DNA of 64,000 nucleotides from NCBI GenBank assembly GCA_016218725.1, contig JACRDB010000169.1, positions 1 through 64,000 on the forward strand, in the 5' to 3' direction. This document shows, piece by piece, positions 7,766 through 15,098 of this stretch. The notes under the pieces were generated by a model. It was not told the origin of the DNA, did not search any database, and was given only the letters and a program-made list of their open reading frames with translations. This stretch comes from Deltaproteobacteria bacterium (GTDB taxonomy: Bacteria; Myxococcota_A; Polyangia; Polyangiales; Ga0077539). Every line of letters starts with the position of its first letter. Position 1 is the first letter of the stretch. The translations under genes and the position numbers were made by a program.

Positions 7766-8182
7766 ATGAGCGAGCACGACGAACCGGAGGTGGACCTCGC
7801 CGCTGCGCTCGGCGCGTCGGTGGCTACTTCGACCCAGATCCTGACCCTGTACGTCCCAAACAAAGATCGGGACGGGAGGGAGTTCGGCACCCAGCGCAGG
7901 TGGGTCCTCGAGGCCGCGAGCCTGCTGGCGGAGATGGGTGGCGGCGTCACGGTGATGCCCCCTTGCGAGGGTGGCTGGTGGAACGAGGGCACCCGGACCC
8001 TCGTCTGGGAGGCGCCGGTGGTCGTTTACACCTACATCAAGCCTGACGCCTTCGTGCGGGAGCTGCCGCGCCTGCGTGCGCTCCTCCACCGTCTGGGCCG
8101 GGAGACCAACCAGGGAGAGGTCGGGGTGGAGTTTGATGGCCGCTTCTATCGCATCAACACCTTTGAGTCGGGAGGGCCGTAA
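7766..8182 (+). CDS. Small conserved hypothetical protein
   Basis: This 138-residue soluble protein contains ILTLYVPNKDRDGREF (about 25-40), GGGVTVMPPCEGGWWNEGT (about 58-76) and HRLGRETNQGEVGVEFDGRF (about 108-127). The patterns look strongly constrained, so it is surely a protein family. I have a faint memory of similar small proteins in accessory loci but cannot name a function. The next gene starts two bases after its stop, forming a tight pair. There is no signal peptide or membrane span. Confidence 0.7.
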   Translation: MSEHDEPEVDLAAALGASVATSTQILTLYVPNKDRDGREFGTQRRWVLEAASLLAEMGGGVTVMPPCEGGWWNEGTRTLVWEAPVVVYTYIKPDAFVRELPRLRALLHRLGRETNQGEVGVEFDGRFYRINTFESGGP

Positions 8183-8184
8183 CC

Positions 8185-8598
8185 ATGGTCAAGGTCAAGG
8201 GTTCGACGCTGCCGCGTGTCCGCACGGAGGCGCGCGCGCTGGACCGCGTAGCCCACTCCGTCCTCGCGGAGGCCCTCGGGGCGGAGGCGACGGAGCTCCG
8301 GCCTCGGGAGCCCCAGGGGCCCGTGGCGCTCCTCGCGCTACGGCAGGAGTTCGCCTCGCGGCCACGGCCTTCCCCGGGCTCGCCGGACCCGGCGCAGCCC
8401 CTCCCTCGGGAGATCCCCGTGAGTGAAGCGGACTGGGCGTTGCTCTGCGCGCTCTCCGAGGCGATGGAGGGCGGCGATCCCCGCCTGACCCCTGGCCAGC
8501 TTGCGAGCTCGCTGCTCCGTGAGCGCCTCGCGGAGCTGCGCGACGAGGTCGAGCGCGACGGCGGCGCCGCCTTCCGCGCGCTCTCCCACGAGCGTTAG
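8185..8598 (+). CDS. Small hypothetical protein paired with the upstream gene
   Basis: This 137-residue protein starts MVKVKGSTLPRVRTEARALD, two bases after the preceding stop, so the two genes must be co-transcribed and probably coupled. The C-terminal part (LTPGQLASSLLRERLAELRD) is helical. It has no recognisable catalytic motif, signal or zinc site. The pairing resembles two-gene accessory modules, but toxin-antitoxin status is only a guess. Confidence 0.65.
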   Translation: MVKVKGSTLPRVRTEARALDRVAHSVLAEALGAEATELRPREPQGPVALLALRQEFASRPRPSPGSPDPAQPLPREIPVSEADWALLCALSEAMEGGDPRLTPGQLASSLLRERLAELRDEVERDGGAAFRALSHER

Positions 8599-8664
8599 GG
8601 GCAGGCACCCCATGACGCCGAGGCCACGGTGGTGATCCCTGGGTGAGCGCTCTCTGGCGCGCGC

Positions 8665-8715
8665 TCAACCCTCCGCCATGCGAAACACCCGCCGGGCGCT
8701 CTCCCCAAGGTAGGT
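8665..8715 (-). pseudogene. 3'-end relic of an amidohydrolase gene
   Basis: The minus strand reads LGESARRVFRMAEG and stop. This is nearly the same as the C-terminus of the intact amidohydrolase at 13473 (LGENARRVFRLDEG and stop), and the DNA is also similar. Nothing upstream in this frame continues the protein. It is the tail of a second copy that was otherwise lost. Confidence 0.65.
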
Positions 8716-8812
8716 GTGGACCTCCGGGGGCTGCGCTGCGGATGGGACTGCACCCGCGGTCGCGCTGAACCCTTTCCGGGCGTCGTGGCTCTCACCGGCC
8801 ATGGAGGCCACG

Positions 8813-8935
8813 ATGGCGATGGTGCAGGTGACTGACGAGAGCTTCGAGCAATCCGTCCAGGAGGGTGTCGTGCGGCGGAGGCTCTGGGAGCAGGAGCCCG
8901 CGGCCCCGCTCACAGCCCGCGCGGGAGGCGCCTGA
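8813..8935 (+). pseudogene. Thioredoxin-like N-terminal fragment
   Basis: The first 19 codons (MAMVQVTDESFEQSVQEGV) match the first strand and helix of thioredoxins (xVxVTDxxFExxV). The expected VDFWAxWCGPC segment is absent. After 21 more codons of unrelated, Arg/Ala-rich sequence the frame stops with a TGA overlapping the next ATG. It is probably a truncated thioredoxin gene that keeps translational coupling to the small gene after it. Confidence 0.5.
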
Positions 8936-9132
8936 TGTGTCGGCGGGTCCAGTGTTCGCGGTGTGGCCGTCCGACCTTCGCCGGCTGCGGCGCCCACGTC
9001 GAGCAGGTGCTCGGGGACGTGCCCCGGGCGGAGCGGTGCCGCTGCCACGAGGAGGCGCCTGGGCCTCGGGGTCCCGAGGAGCAGCACCCGCCCGCGCGGC
9101 GTTCGTGGCTCCGCGACCTCTTTGGGAAATAG
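8935..9132 (+). CDS. Small Cys-rich protein (CxxCGxxTxxGCGxH family)
   Basis: This 65-residue protein starts MCRRVQCSRCGRPTFAGCGA, with HVEQVLGDVP and CRCHEE following. I recognise a common small bacterial protein with this CxxCG...GCGxH layout, often found beside thioredoxin or metabolic genes. The four to six Cys suggest a zinc or redox site. Its ATG shares an A with the TGA stop of the thioredoxin fragment. The C-terminal extension is Pro-rich and ends RSWLRDLFGK. Function unknown. Confidence 0.7.
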   Translation: MCRRVQCSRCGRPTFAGCGAHVEQVLGDVPRAERCRCHEEAPGPRGPEEQHPPARRSWLRDLFGK

Positions 9133-9212
9133 TCCGCGGACCCACCCTCGCCGTCCGGGGTCACCGCGGGGCTGCTCACACCTCGGTCCACGCCCGGTGT
9201 ACGCTCCGCGCG

Positions 9213-10364
9213 GTGAGCCCGAGCCCCGAGGTGCTGCGCGCGCTGGACCCCACGGGAGAGCCCCTGCGCGGGCTGGCGGCGCTCAAGCGGCGGGCGCTCG
9301 CCGAGGTCACCCGCAAGCCCGGCACCTGGCACGCCGTGGAGTTCACCTTCGGCGTGGCCGTGGCCCTCGCGGCGCTCAGGCGCGACGGCGACGCGCTGAC
9401 ACTCCTGGGGTCGCTCTACGACCTCCGCGGCGTCGACCCGCAGGGCAACTCCCTGGACCTCTGGGCCGACGGGGCGCTCGCCTACGCTGCCCGGCGGCTG
9501 CGGGCGCTCGGGCGTGGCGCCGAGGCCGACGCCCTCGACGCGCGGCGGGCGGCCCTCGCGCGCGCGGGCGAGACTCCCGAGGCGCAGGGCCCGCTCCGCG
9601 CGCTGCTCGCGGAGATGGACGCGGAGCCCCCGCTCGGAGCGCTGTGCAGCGCTGCGCGGGTAGCCTCCCACGGCGCCCTGCGCGCGGCCGCCGGGCGCGA
9701 CGCCGCCCGCTACGCCAGGCTCGTGGACGAGGCCGAGGCCCTGCTCGCCAGGCGCGTGAGCGGCGGCCGGGCGCCCAGGGACGGCAAACGCTCCGGGGCG
9801 CTCACGTTCACCGCCGCGGGCCTGGCGCGGGCGGCGGAGGGCGAGCGGCGACCACGGCGGGCGGCCCTGCTGCGGGAGCTGGCGAGGGCGCTGGGCCCCG
9901 GGGCGACCCCCGAGGATCGCAGCCGCGTGCTGCTGGCCGCGGTGGCGCTCTACGACGCGCTGGGCGACCCCGCCGCGGCGCAGGCGGCGCTCGACGAGGC
10001 GACGGCGGCGGCGTCGCCCAGGGCCCGCGGCCTCGAGCGGACGTACCTCACCTGCGCCCTCGCGCTCAGGGCGCGGGTGCTCGACCGCCTCGGGGACCAG
10101 GACGGCGCGGCAAAGGCCCGGGCGCTGGTCCCGCCGGAGCGCGGGGGCCCGCGCGCCGCGGCGCGGTGGGCCCAGCAGCTCTTCATCGCCCGCGAGACGA
10201 GCGACCTGGAGCTCGAGACCCCCGCGGACCTGCTCGGCGTCGGCGCCGTGCTCGGGGTCTGGTGGCGCTGCGCCTCGGGCGCGCACCCGTCAGTGCGCGA
10301 GGGCTACGCGGAGCTCGCGACGGCGCTCGCGGCGCGGGTGCGCGCCGCGATCGATGGGCGTTAG
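9213..10364 (+). CDS. Helical-repeat hypothetical protein
   Basis: This 383-residue protein is rich in Ala, Leu and Arg, with repeated helix-turn-helix spacing (for example ALYDALGDPAAAQAALDEAT at about 248-267) that resembles degenerate TPRs. I choose the GTG at 9213 because the protein-like sequence (SPSPEVLRALDPTGEPLRGL) begins there; the long frame upstream overlaps the small Cys-rich gene and reads as noise. It has no signal peptide or known motif and stands alone before the ArsR operon. Function unknown. Confidence 0.6.
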   Translation: MSPSPEVLRALDPTGEPLRGLAALKRRALAEVTRKPGTWHAVEFTFGVAVALAALRRDGDALTLLGSLYDLRGVDPQGNSLDLWADGALAYAARRLRALGRGAEADALDARRAALARAGETPEAQGPLRALLAEMDAEPPLGALCSAARVASHGALRAAAGRDAARYARLVDEAEALLARRVSGGRAPRDGKRSGALTFTAAGLARAAEGERRPRRAALLRELARALGPGATPEDRSRVLLAAVALYDALGDPAAAQAALDEATAAASPRARGLERTYLTCALALRARVLDRLGDQDGAAKARALVPPERGGPRAAARWAQQLFIARETSDLELETPADLLGVGAVLGVWWRCASGAHPSVREGYAELATALAARVRAAIDGR

Positions 10365-10448
10365 CCGCCCACCGAGACCCAGATCCCCCTCCACGCCCTG
10401 GATTTTCTCCCCCCCACCCCCTTGACGCCAGCTCCCCGCGACGCCATT

Positions 10449-10476
10449 AATTGCATCGTGACGCAAACGTGCAATT
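10449..10476. promoter_or_regulatory. Candidate ArsR operator (AATTGCA dyad)
   Basis: AATTGCA and TGCAATT, spaced by 14 bp, form a dyad centred 24 bp upstream of the ArsR start, in a locally AT-rich patch. ArsR-type repressors bind long imperfect dyads overlapping their own promoters, so this is the natural candidate site for both downstream genes. Confidence 0.5.
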
Positions 10477-10485
10477 GAGGCCACG

Positions 10486-10824
10486 ATGGCGAGGTCCGGA
10501 CCCACGGAGGACGCGCTGGACGCGGCGTTTTCTCCGGAGCTTTTCCAGTCTCTCTGCGACCCCACCCGGCTGGCGCTCCTTCGGGCGCTACTCCGGTCGA
10601 GGGTCCCGGAGAGCGTGGGGGTCCTGGCCGAGCGCTGTCCGGTGGACGTGTCCGTCGTCTCCAGGCACCTGCGGGCCCTGCATGACGCGGGGCTCGTGAG
10701 CCGGGAGAAGCGCGGCAAGGAGGTGTTCTACAAGGTCGAGGCTCATGCCTTCGCCCAGACCCTCCGGGCCCTCGCGGACCTCATCGAGCACGGCTGCGGT
10801 CACGCGCACGACACCACGGAGTAG
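10486..10824 (+). CDS. ArsR-family winged-helix regulator
   Basis: This 112-residue protein has the ArsR fold: SLCDPTRLALLRALL (about 24-38), then the recognition helix region VDVSVVSRHLRALHDAGLVS (about 53-72) and the wing REKRGKEVFYKVEAH. The C-terminus EHGCGHAHD offers one Cys and several His, but the classical ELCVCDL metal box is absent. The inducer may therefore be an organic or redox signal rather than arsenic. It lies 5 bp upstream of the reductase gene and most likely controls it from the dyad at 10449. Confidence 0.88.
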   Translation: MARSGPTEDALDAAFSPELFQSLCDPTRLALLRALLRSRVPESVGVLAERCPVDVSVVSRHLRALHDAGLVSREKRGKEVFYKVEAHAFAQTLRALADLIEHGCGHAHDTTE

Positions 10825-10829
10825 CTGTT

Positions 10830-12095
10830 ATGAACCCAACGCCTACGCCCCCGGAGAACAGGCTCTCCGGGGAGGCAGCGGTCCTGTCCGCGCCGCTCGT
10901 CCTGCCCAACGGGCAGGTGCTCCCCAACCGCATCGCCAAGGCCGCGATGAGCGAGCAGCTCGCGGTCCGGGGGCAGCTCCCCGGAGACGCCCTGAGGACG
11001 CTCTACGAGCGGTGGTCCCAGGGCGGCTCGGGCCTGCTGATCACGGGGCACGTCATGGTGGACCCCGGCGCGCTCGGCGAGCCCTCCAACGTGGTGGTCA
11101 CCGATGGGACGGACCTGGCCTCGCTCCGCGCGTGGGCCCGCGCGGCCCGGGTGGGAGGGAGCAAGGTCTGGATGCAGCTCAACCACCCCGGGAGGCAGTC
11201 CCCGCGCACGGTCACCTCGCGGCCCGTGGCGCCCTCGGAGGTCCCCCTGCAGGGACTGGGGCCCGCCTTCGCGCCGCCTCGGGCCCTGAGCGATGGCGAG
11301 ATCGTCGGGATCATCGCGCGCTTCGGCGCCGCCGCCGCGGTGGCCCGCGAGGCCGGCTTCGATGGCGTCCAGCTCCACGCCGCGCATGGGTACCTCGCCA
11401 GCCAGTTCCTGTCGCCTCGCACCAACCGTCGCACGGACCGCTGGGGAGGCTCCCTGGAGAACCGCATGCGGTTCCTGCGGGAGCTCGTGCGCGCGGTGAG
11501 CCCGTCGAGGTCGCGCGAGTTCGCCGTCTCGGTCAAGCTCAACTCCGCGGACTTTCAACGCGGGGGCTTCGACGACCGCGACGCCCTGGAGGTCCTTAAG
11601 GCCCTGGACGCCGAAGGGGTGGACCTCTACGAGCTGTCCGGCGGCAGCTACGAGCGCGCCGTCATGTGGGAGGACCGCCCCCCACCCCAGGGGTCCACCC
11701 TGGACCGGGAGGCCTTCTTCCTCACCTTCGCCGACGACGCGAGGAAGGTCACCCGCACGCCCTTGATGGTCACCGGCGGCTTTCGCACCGCGCGGGGGAT
11801 GGCCCTCGCCGTGCGGTCGGGCTCCGTGGACCTCGTGGGGCTCGCGCGACCCCTCGCGCTCGAGCCCGACCTCCCCGCGAAGATCCTCACGGGCCGCGCC
11901 GACCGCGCCGCCCGCCCCTCCCTCAAGACCGGGCTCCGCCAGCTCGACGCGCTCCTGGAGGGTGGCTATCACCAACACCAGCTCCAACGGATGGGCCAGG
12001 GCAAGGACCCCGAGGTCCATCCCGGCATCCTCGGGGCCCTCTCGGCCGCGGCGAGGAGCACGCTCTTCAGCCCCCGACCGGGGCTGGCGCGATAA
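10830..12095 (+). CDS. Old-Yellow-Enzyme family NADH:flavin oxidoreductase
   Basis: This 421-residue FMN-dependent ene-reductase-type protein shows the family hallmarks. These are NRIAKAAMSE (about 32-41), QLNHPGRQSP (about 116-125), the signature FDGVQLHAAHGYLASQFLSP (about 176-195) followed by TNRRTDRWGGSLENR, and the late phosphate-binding part VTGGFRTARGMA...DLVGLARPLA. Such enzymes reduce activated C=C bonds or electrophiles with NAD(P)H. There is no second (Fe-S/NADH dehydrogenase) domain, so it is the short OYE type. It is co-transcribed with the ArsR gene, suggesting induction by a reactive electrophile (inference). Confidence 0.9.
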   Translation: MNPTPTPPENRLSGEAAVLSAPLVLPNGQVLPNRIAKAAMSEQLAVRGQLPGDALRTLYERWSQGGSGLLITGHVMVDPGALGEPSNVVVTDGTDLASLRAWARAARVGGSKVWMQLNHPGRQSPRTVTSRPVAPSEVPLQGLGPAFAPPRALSDGEIVGIIARFGAAAAVAREAGFDGVQLHAAHGYLASQFLSPRTNRRTDRWGGSLENRMRFLRELVRAVSPSRSREFAVSVKLNSADFQRGGFDDRDALEVLKALDAEGVDLYELSGGSYERAVMWEDRPPPQGSTLDREAFFLTFADDARKVTRTPLMVTGGFRTARGMALAVRSGSVDLVGLARPLALEPDLPAKILTGRADRAARPSLKTGLRQLDALLEGGYHQHQLQRMGQGKDPEVHPGILGALSAAARSTLFSPRPGLAR

Positions 12096-12109
12096 AGCTC
12101 GCTGCGCTC

Positions 12110-12652
12110 TCAGCCGAGGAAGGCCCGCGCGCGATCTACGAGGTCGAGCTCCACGGCACCCTGGCGCAGGTACTCCCGGTCCAACGAGGGCCCCGCTGCG
12201 TCGCGGAGGGCGAGCACGTCATCGAGGTCCTGCGGTCGGTTGGCCTCGAGCTTCATCAAGATCAGGTCCTCGATGGACGCGACAAGGAGCGCCCGCCCCT
12301 CCACCACGACCGCGGAGGCACGCGTGAGGAGCCGTTCCGTGGCGGCGTCCCCGGAGTACATCACGTCTACGCCGACGCGGGCGTCGCTCGTTTCATGGCT
12401 CAGCCGCAGGAGCCCCTCGTCCTCGAGCTCCTGGAGCTCCTCCGCGTGCCAGGAGAGACCATGGACAGCGGCGATCGCGAGGAGGCGCTCGCGCGAACCC
12501 CGAGGGATCCGTACCACGAGGTCGATGTCCAGCGTGAGCCTCGGCCTCGCGCGCAGGACGACCGCGAGGCCACCCACCAGGGCGTAGCGCTCTCCGAACT
12601 CCTCCACCCACGCGGTGACCGCCGAGAGCGCAGCCGAGAGCGGATCCGTCAT
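12110..12652 (-). CDS. AbiEii-like/MNT nucleotidyltransferase
   Basis: This 180-residue protein has a compact nucleotidyltransferase core, YALVGGLAVVLRARPRLTLD IDLVVR, with the GG motif and the acidic pair of the DxD site at about residues 23-47. It then has IEDLILMKLEANRPQDLDDV (about 125-144), a pattern common to this superfamily (DUF6036/AbiEii-like). It overlaps the small upstream gene by four bases, the arrangement seen in toxin-antitoxin pairs. All catalytic acids are present. Confidence 0.8.
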   Translation of the reverse strand: MTDPLSAALSAVTAWVEEFGERYALVGGLAVVLRARPRLTLDIDLVVRIPRGSRERLLAIAAVHGLSWHAEELQELEDEGLLRLSHETSDARVGVDVMYSGDAATERLLTRASAVVVEGRALLVASIEDLILMKLEANRPQDLDDVLALRDAAGPSLDREYLRQGAVELDLVDRARAFLG

Positions 12653-12888
12653 GGCCCCGGTGACCGACCGCGGGTCAGGGCCCTGCGCCGCGCGAGCGCC
12701 GCGCGCCAGAGCGCCGGCGGCTCGTCGGAGTCCACGCCCGCGAGCGACCCCCGGACGCCGACCACGAAGGCACGGAGCCCGTAGAGGGACCGAAGCCGGG
12801 CCTCAGGGGTGAGCTCCGCCCACGCCCGATGCTGCTGGACCCGATGGTCTTGGAGCTCCCGTCGGAGGCGGTCGGAGACAAACGCCAT
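12649..12888 (-). CDS. Small helical partner of the nucleotidyltransferase
   Basis: This 79-residue protein starts MAFVSDRLRRELQDHRVQQH and contains HRAWAELTPEARLRSLYGLR (about 20-39). The latter resembles the short helical proteins often found ahead of stand-alone nucleotidyltransferases. It overlaps that gene by four bases (ATGA). Two in-frame ATGs further upstream (12897, 12900) are less likely. It could be an antitoxin or a substrate-presenting subunit; no DNA-binding motif is visible. Confidence 0.6.
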   Translation of the reverse strand: MAFVSDRLRRELQDHRVQQHRAWAELTPEARLRSLYGLRAFVVGVRGSLAGVDSDEPPALWRAALARRRALTRGRSPGP

Positions 12889-12961
12889 GGGCGACATCAT
12901 GACCTACCCCGAGCCTGGCGTCCACGACGGAGGTGCGTTGTGCCCCGCGCGCGCTGGTGGC

Positions 12962-13429
12962 ATGGTCCCCCCGATGCGCCTGGTGCTGGTCCTCGGGATG
13001 TCACTGCTCGCGCGGGCGAGCTGCTCGGAGCGCGCTCGCCCGGCGGCGGCGCCGGTGGCCACCCCGGAGGTCGAGGTCGGCCCGCCGGGGGGACGCCCGC
13101 GCCCGGCGCGCATCGGTGCGCGGCACCTGCTGGTCATGCACCGGGGGTCCGAGCGCGCACCCTCGGGCGTCACCCGCTCGCGCGAGGAGGCCCGCGCCCG
13201 CGCCGAGGAGGCGCTCCGAAGAGCGCGCGCAGGCGAGGACTTCGCGGCCCTCGTGGGGGAGTTCTCCGACGAGCCCGGGGCGGCCGGGCGCGGGGGCTCC
13301 CTCGGGCTGTTCGGCCGCGGGGCGATGGTCCCGGCCTTCGAGGACGCCGCCTTCGCCCTGGCGCGCGACGCCCTCTCCGAGGTGGTCGAGACGCCCTTCG
13401 GGTTCCATGTGATCCAGCGGACTCAGTGA
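12962..13429 (+). CDS. Parvulin-type peptidyl-prolyl isomerase, probably exported
   Basis: This 155-residue protein has an N-terminal hydrophobic segment (MRLVLVLGMSLLARASC) that could be a signal peptide, with Cys at the expected lipid position, although the lipobox is weak. A single PpiC/rotamase domain fills the rest: IGARHLLVMHRGS, FAALVGEFSDEPGAAGRGGS, LGLFGRGAMVPAFEDAAFAL and ending TPFGFHVIQRTQ. Such proteins assist folding of exported proteins. Start codons at 12962 and 12974 are both possible. It is transcribed divergently from the nucleotidyltransferase pair and convergently with the amidohydrolase. Confidence 0.85.
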   Translation: MVPPMRLVLVLGMSLLARASCSERARPAAAPVATPEVEVGPPGGRPRPARIGARHLLVMHRGSERAPSGVTRSREEARARAEEALRRARAGEDFAALVGEFSDEPGAAGRGGSLGLFGRGAMVPAFEDAAFALARDALSEVVETPFGFHVIQRTQ

Positions 13430-13472
13430 GTGCGCACCAGGCCCGACAAACGCGGGCGGCACGTTAGCACGC

Positions 13473-14291
13473 TCACCCCTCGTCCAGGCGAAACACCCGT
13501 CGGGCGTTCTCCCCGAGGAAGAGGCTCCGAGCCTCCTGGTCCAGCCCCAGGGCGTCGACCTCGGCCAGGCACTCGCCAGGCATGAGCATCGGGTAGTTGC
13601 TGCCGAAGAGCACCTTCCTGCGGCCATGGCCCTTCATGAAGTCCCGCAGCGCGGCGGGGTACCGCCTTGGCTTGTACGCGGAGGTGTCGATGTAGACGTT
13701 GGGGTACTTCGTCGCGAGGGAGATCATCTCGTCGGTCCAGGGGTACCCGATGTGCCCGCCGACGATCACCAGCTCCGGGAACTCCAGGGCCACCTCGTCG
13801 AGGTAGGGGATCGGTCGGCCCGGCTCCGACGGCCCCAGCGGGCCCGTGTGCCCCACCTGGAGGCAGAACGGGACCCCGAGCTCGACGCACTCTGCGTACA
13901 GGGGATAATACCGCCGGTCGTTGGGCGGGAGGTTCCAGAGCCAGGGGAGCACCCGCAGCGCGCGCATGCCGAGCGTCTTCACGGCGCGCCGCAGCTCGCG
14001 CACGGCCTCCACGGGGCGCCGCAGGTCCACCGAGGCCACCCCCAGGAGCCTCTCCGGGGCCGCCCGGACCATGGCGGCGACCTCGTCGTTGGGGATGATC
14101 GCGCCCTCCGGCCCGTACCACGCAGAGACGAGCGCCCGATCGACGCCGGCGCCCGCGAGGGCCGAGAGGGTGAGCTCCACCGGGAGCTCGTCGGGTACCT
14201 CCGTGATCCCGACCCAGCGCCGCAGCGCCGCGAACATCGGGTGCCGCAGGAACTGCGGCGTCGGGTGCTGGATCCACGCGTCTACGATCAT
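13473..14291 (-). CDS. Amidohydrolase-2 (ACMSD-like) family protein
   Basis: This 272-residue TIM-barrel hydrolase begins MIVDAWIQHPTPQFLRHPMF. The usual HxH after the first strand reads WIQH. Later family landmarks are VPFCLQVGHTGPLG, LVIVGGHIGYPW and VLFGSNYPML, where the last usually carries a metal-binding Asp (FGSDYP). The substitutions suggest an altered metal site, which I recall as a feature of this subgroup. There is no signal peptide. Its last 14 residues recur as a relic at 8665, so the gene was once present twice. Substrate unknown. Confidence 0.8.
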   Translation of the reverse strand: MIVDAWIQHPTPQFLRHPMFAALRRWVGITEVPDELPVELTLSALAGAGVDRALVSAWYGPEGAIIPNDEVAAMVRAAPERLLGVASVDLRRPVEAVRELRRAVKTLGMRALRVLPWLWNLPPNDRRYYPLYAECVELGVPFCLQVGHTGPLGPSEPGRPIPYLDEVALEFPELVIVGGHIGYPWTDEMISLATKYPNVYIDTSAYKPRRYPAALRDFMKGHGRRKVLFGSNYPMLMPGECLAEVDALGLDQEARSLFLGENARRVFRLDEG

Positions 14292-14379
14292 GGCCCGGAG
14301 CGTACACGAAGCGGCGCGCCAACGTTGGCGCGCGGCCCCGCCGACGTTGGCGCGGCCCGTCCTCCCTCCGACGCGCGGG

Positions 14380-14985
14380 TCAAGCGCGCGGGTGCTCCCG
14401 GAGCCGCTGGCGCTCCTCCCTGGAGAGCACCACCGGGGTCACCGTCGGGCGGTTCTCGCGGTCGAAGAGCGGCGTCGGGTGCCCATGGCCCAGGAGCGCC
14501 CAGGTGGCGAGCAGCCGGGTGACGTGCACGAGGCCCCGGGCCGTGAGCCCCGCGCCGGGCGGTGGCCCTCCGAGCGCCGCGCCCGCCCAGGCGCTGAGCC
14601 GTGGCCCGAAGGTGGCCGTATCCTCCGCGCCCGGAAGCTCGAAGGCGCCCCGGGCGATGCCCACGAAGGGGAGCGCCGGGACCGTGTTGGCGATGGGCGT
14701 GCGACAACACCGGGCGTACCAGCGGTGCAGCCCCTTGGGCGAGAGCCTCACGCACTGGAGCTGGTCCGTGCCCTCGGTGACCTCGAAGCGCGCCCGGGCG
14801 ACCTGGATGATCGCCGTGCCGCCCCGCGCGTCGTGGAGGTCCTCGCGCTCCAGCCAGTGCAGGTACGCGCGGCAGTCGTGGCAGTAGCAGTAGCCGTGGT
14901 TCGCCGTCGCGGGACCGACCTCGCGCGCGACGCCGCGCAGGTGGCCGCAGCGACACCGCACGGGCACGTCACGGGTGACTGGCAT
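14380..14985 (-). CDS. DUF6151-like Cys-rich protein
   Basis: This 201-residue protein has a Cys layout of three clusters: RCRCGHLRG (about 10-18), GYCYCHDCRAYLHWL (about 31-45) and RWYARCCRTPIANT (about 87-100). A GGT segment lies between the second and third. This matches the DUF6151 family, relatives of the GFA/Mss4-like zinc fold. A zinc-binding role is likely; any enzyme activity is unknown. The start at 14985 is chosen because the motif-bearing protein begins there. The helicase gene is divergent, with about 110 bp between them. Confidence 0.75.
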   Translation of the reverse strand: MPVTRDVPVRCRCGHLRGVAREVGPATANHGYCYCHDCRAYLHWLEREDLHDARGGTAIIQVARARFEVTEGTDQLQCVRLSPKGLHRWYARCCRTPIANTVPALPFVGIARGAFELPGAEDTATFGPRLSAWAGAALGGPPPGAGLTARGLVHVTRLLATWALLGHGHPTPLFDRENRPTVTPVVLSREERQRLREHPRA

Positions 14986-15098
14986 CGTCCTCCTTGTGCC
15001 ACACCTCCAACACCGCGTCGAGAGCGCCGCGCGTTCGTCATCCTCGGGGCTCCCCGGGGTCCGTTGACAGCGGCCGCCTCGTGCCGTGTCATCCCCTG

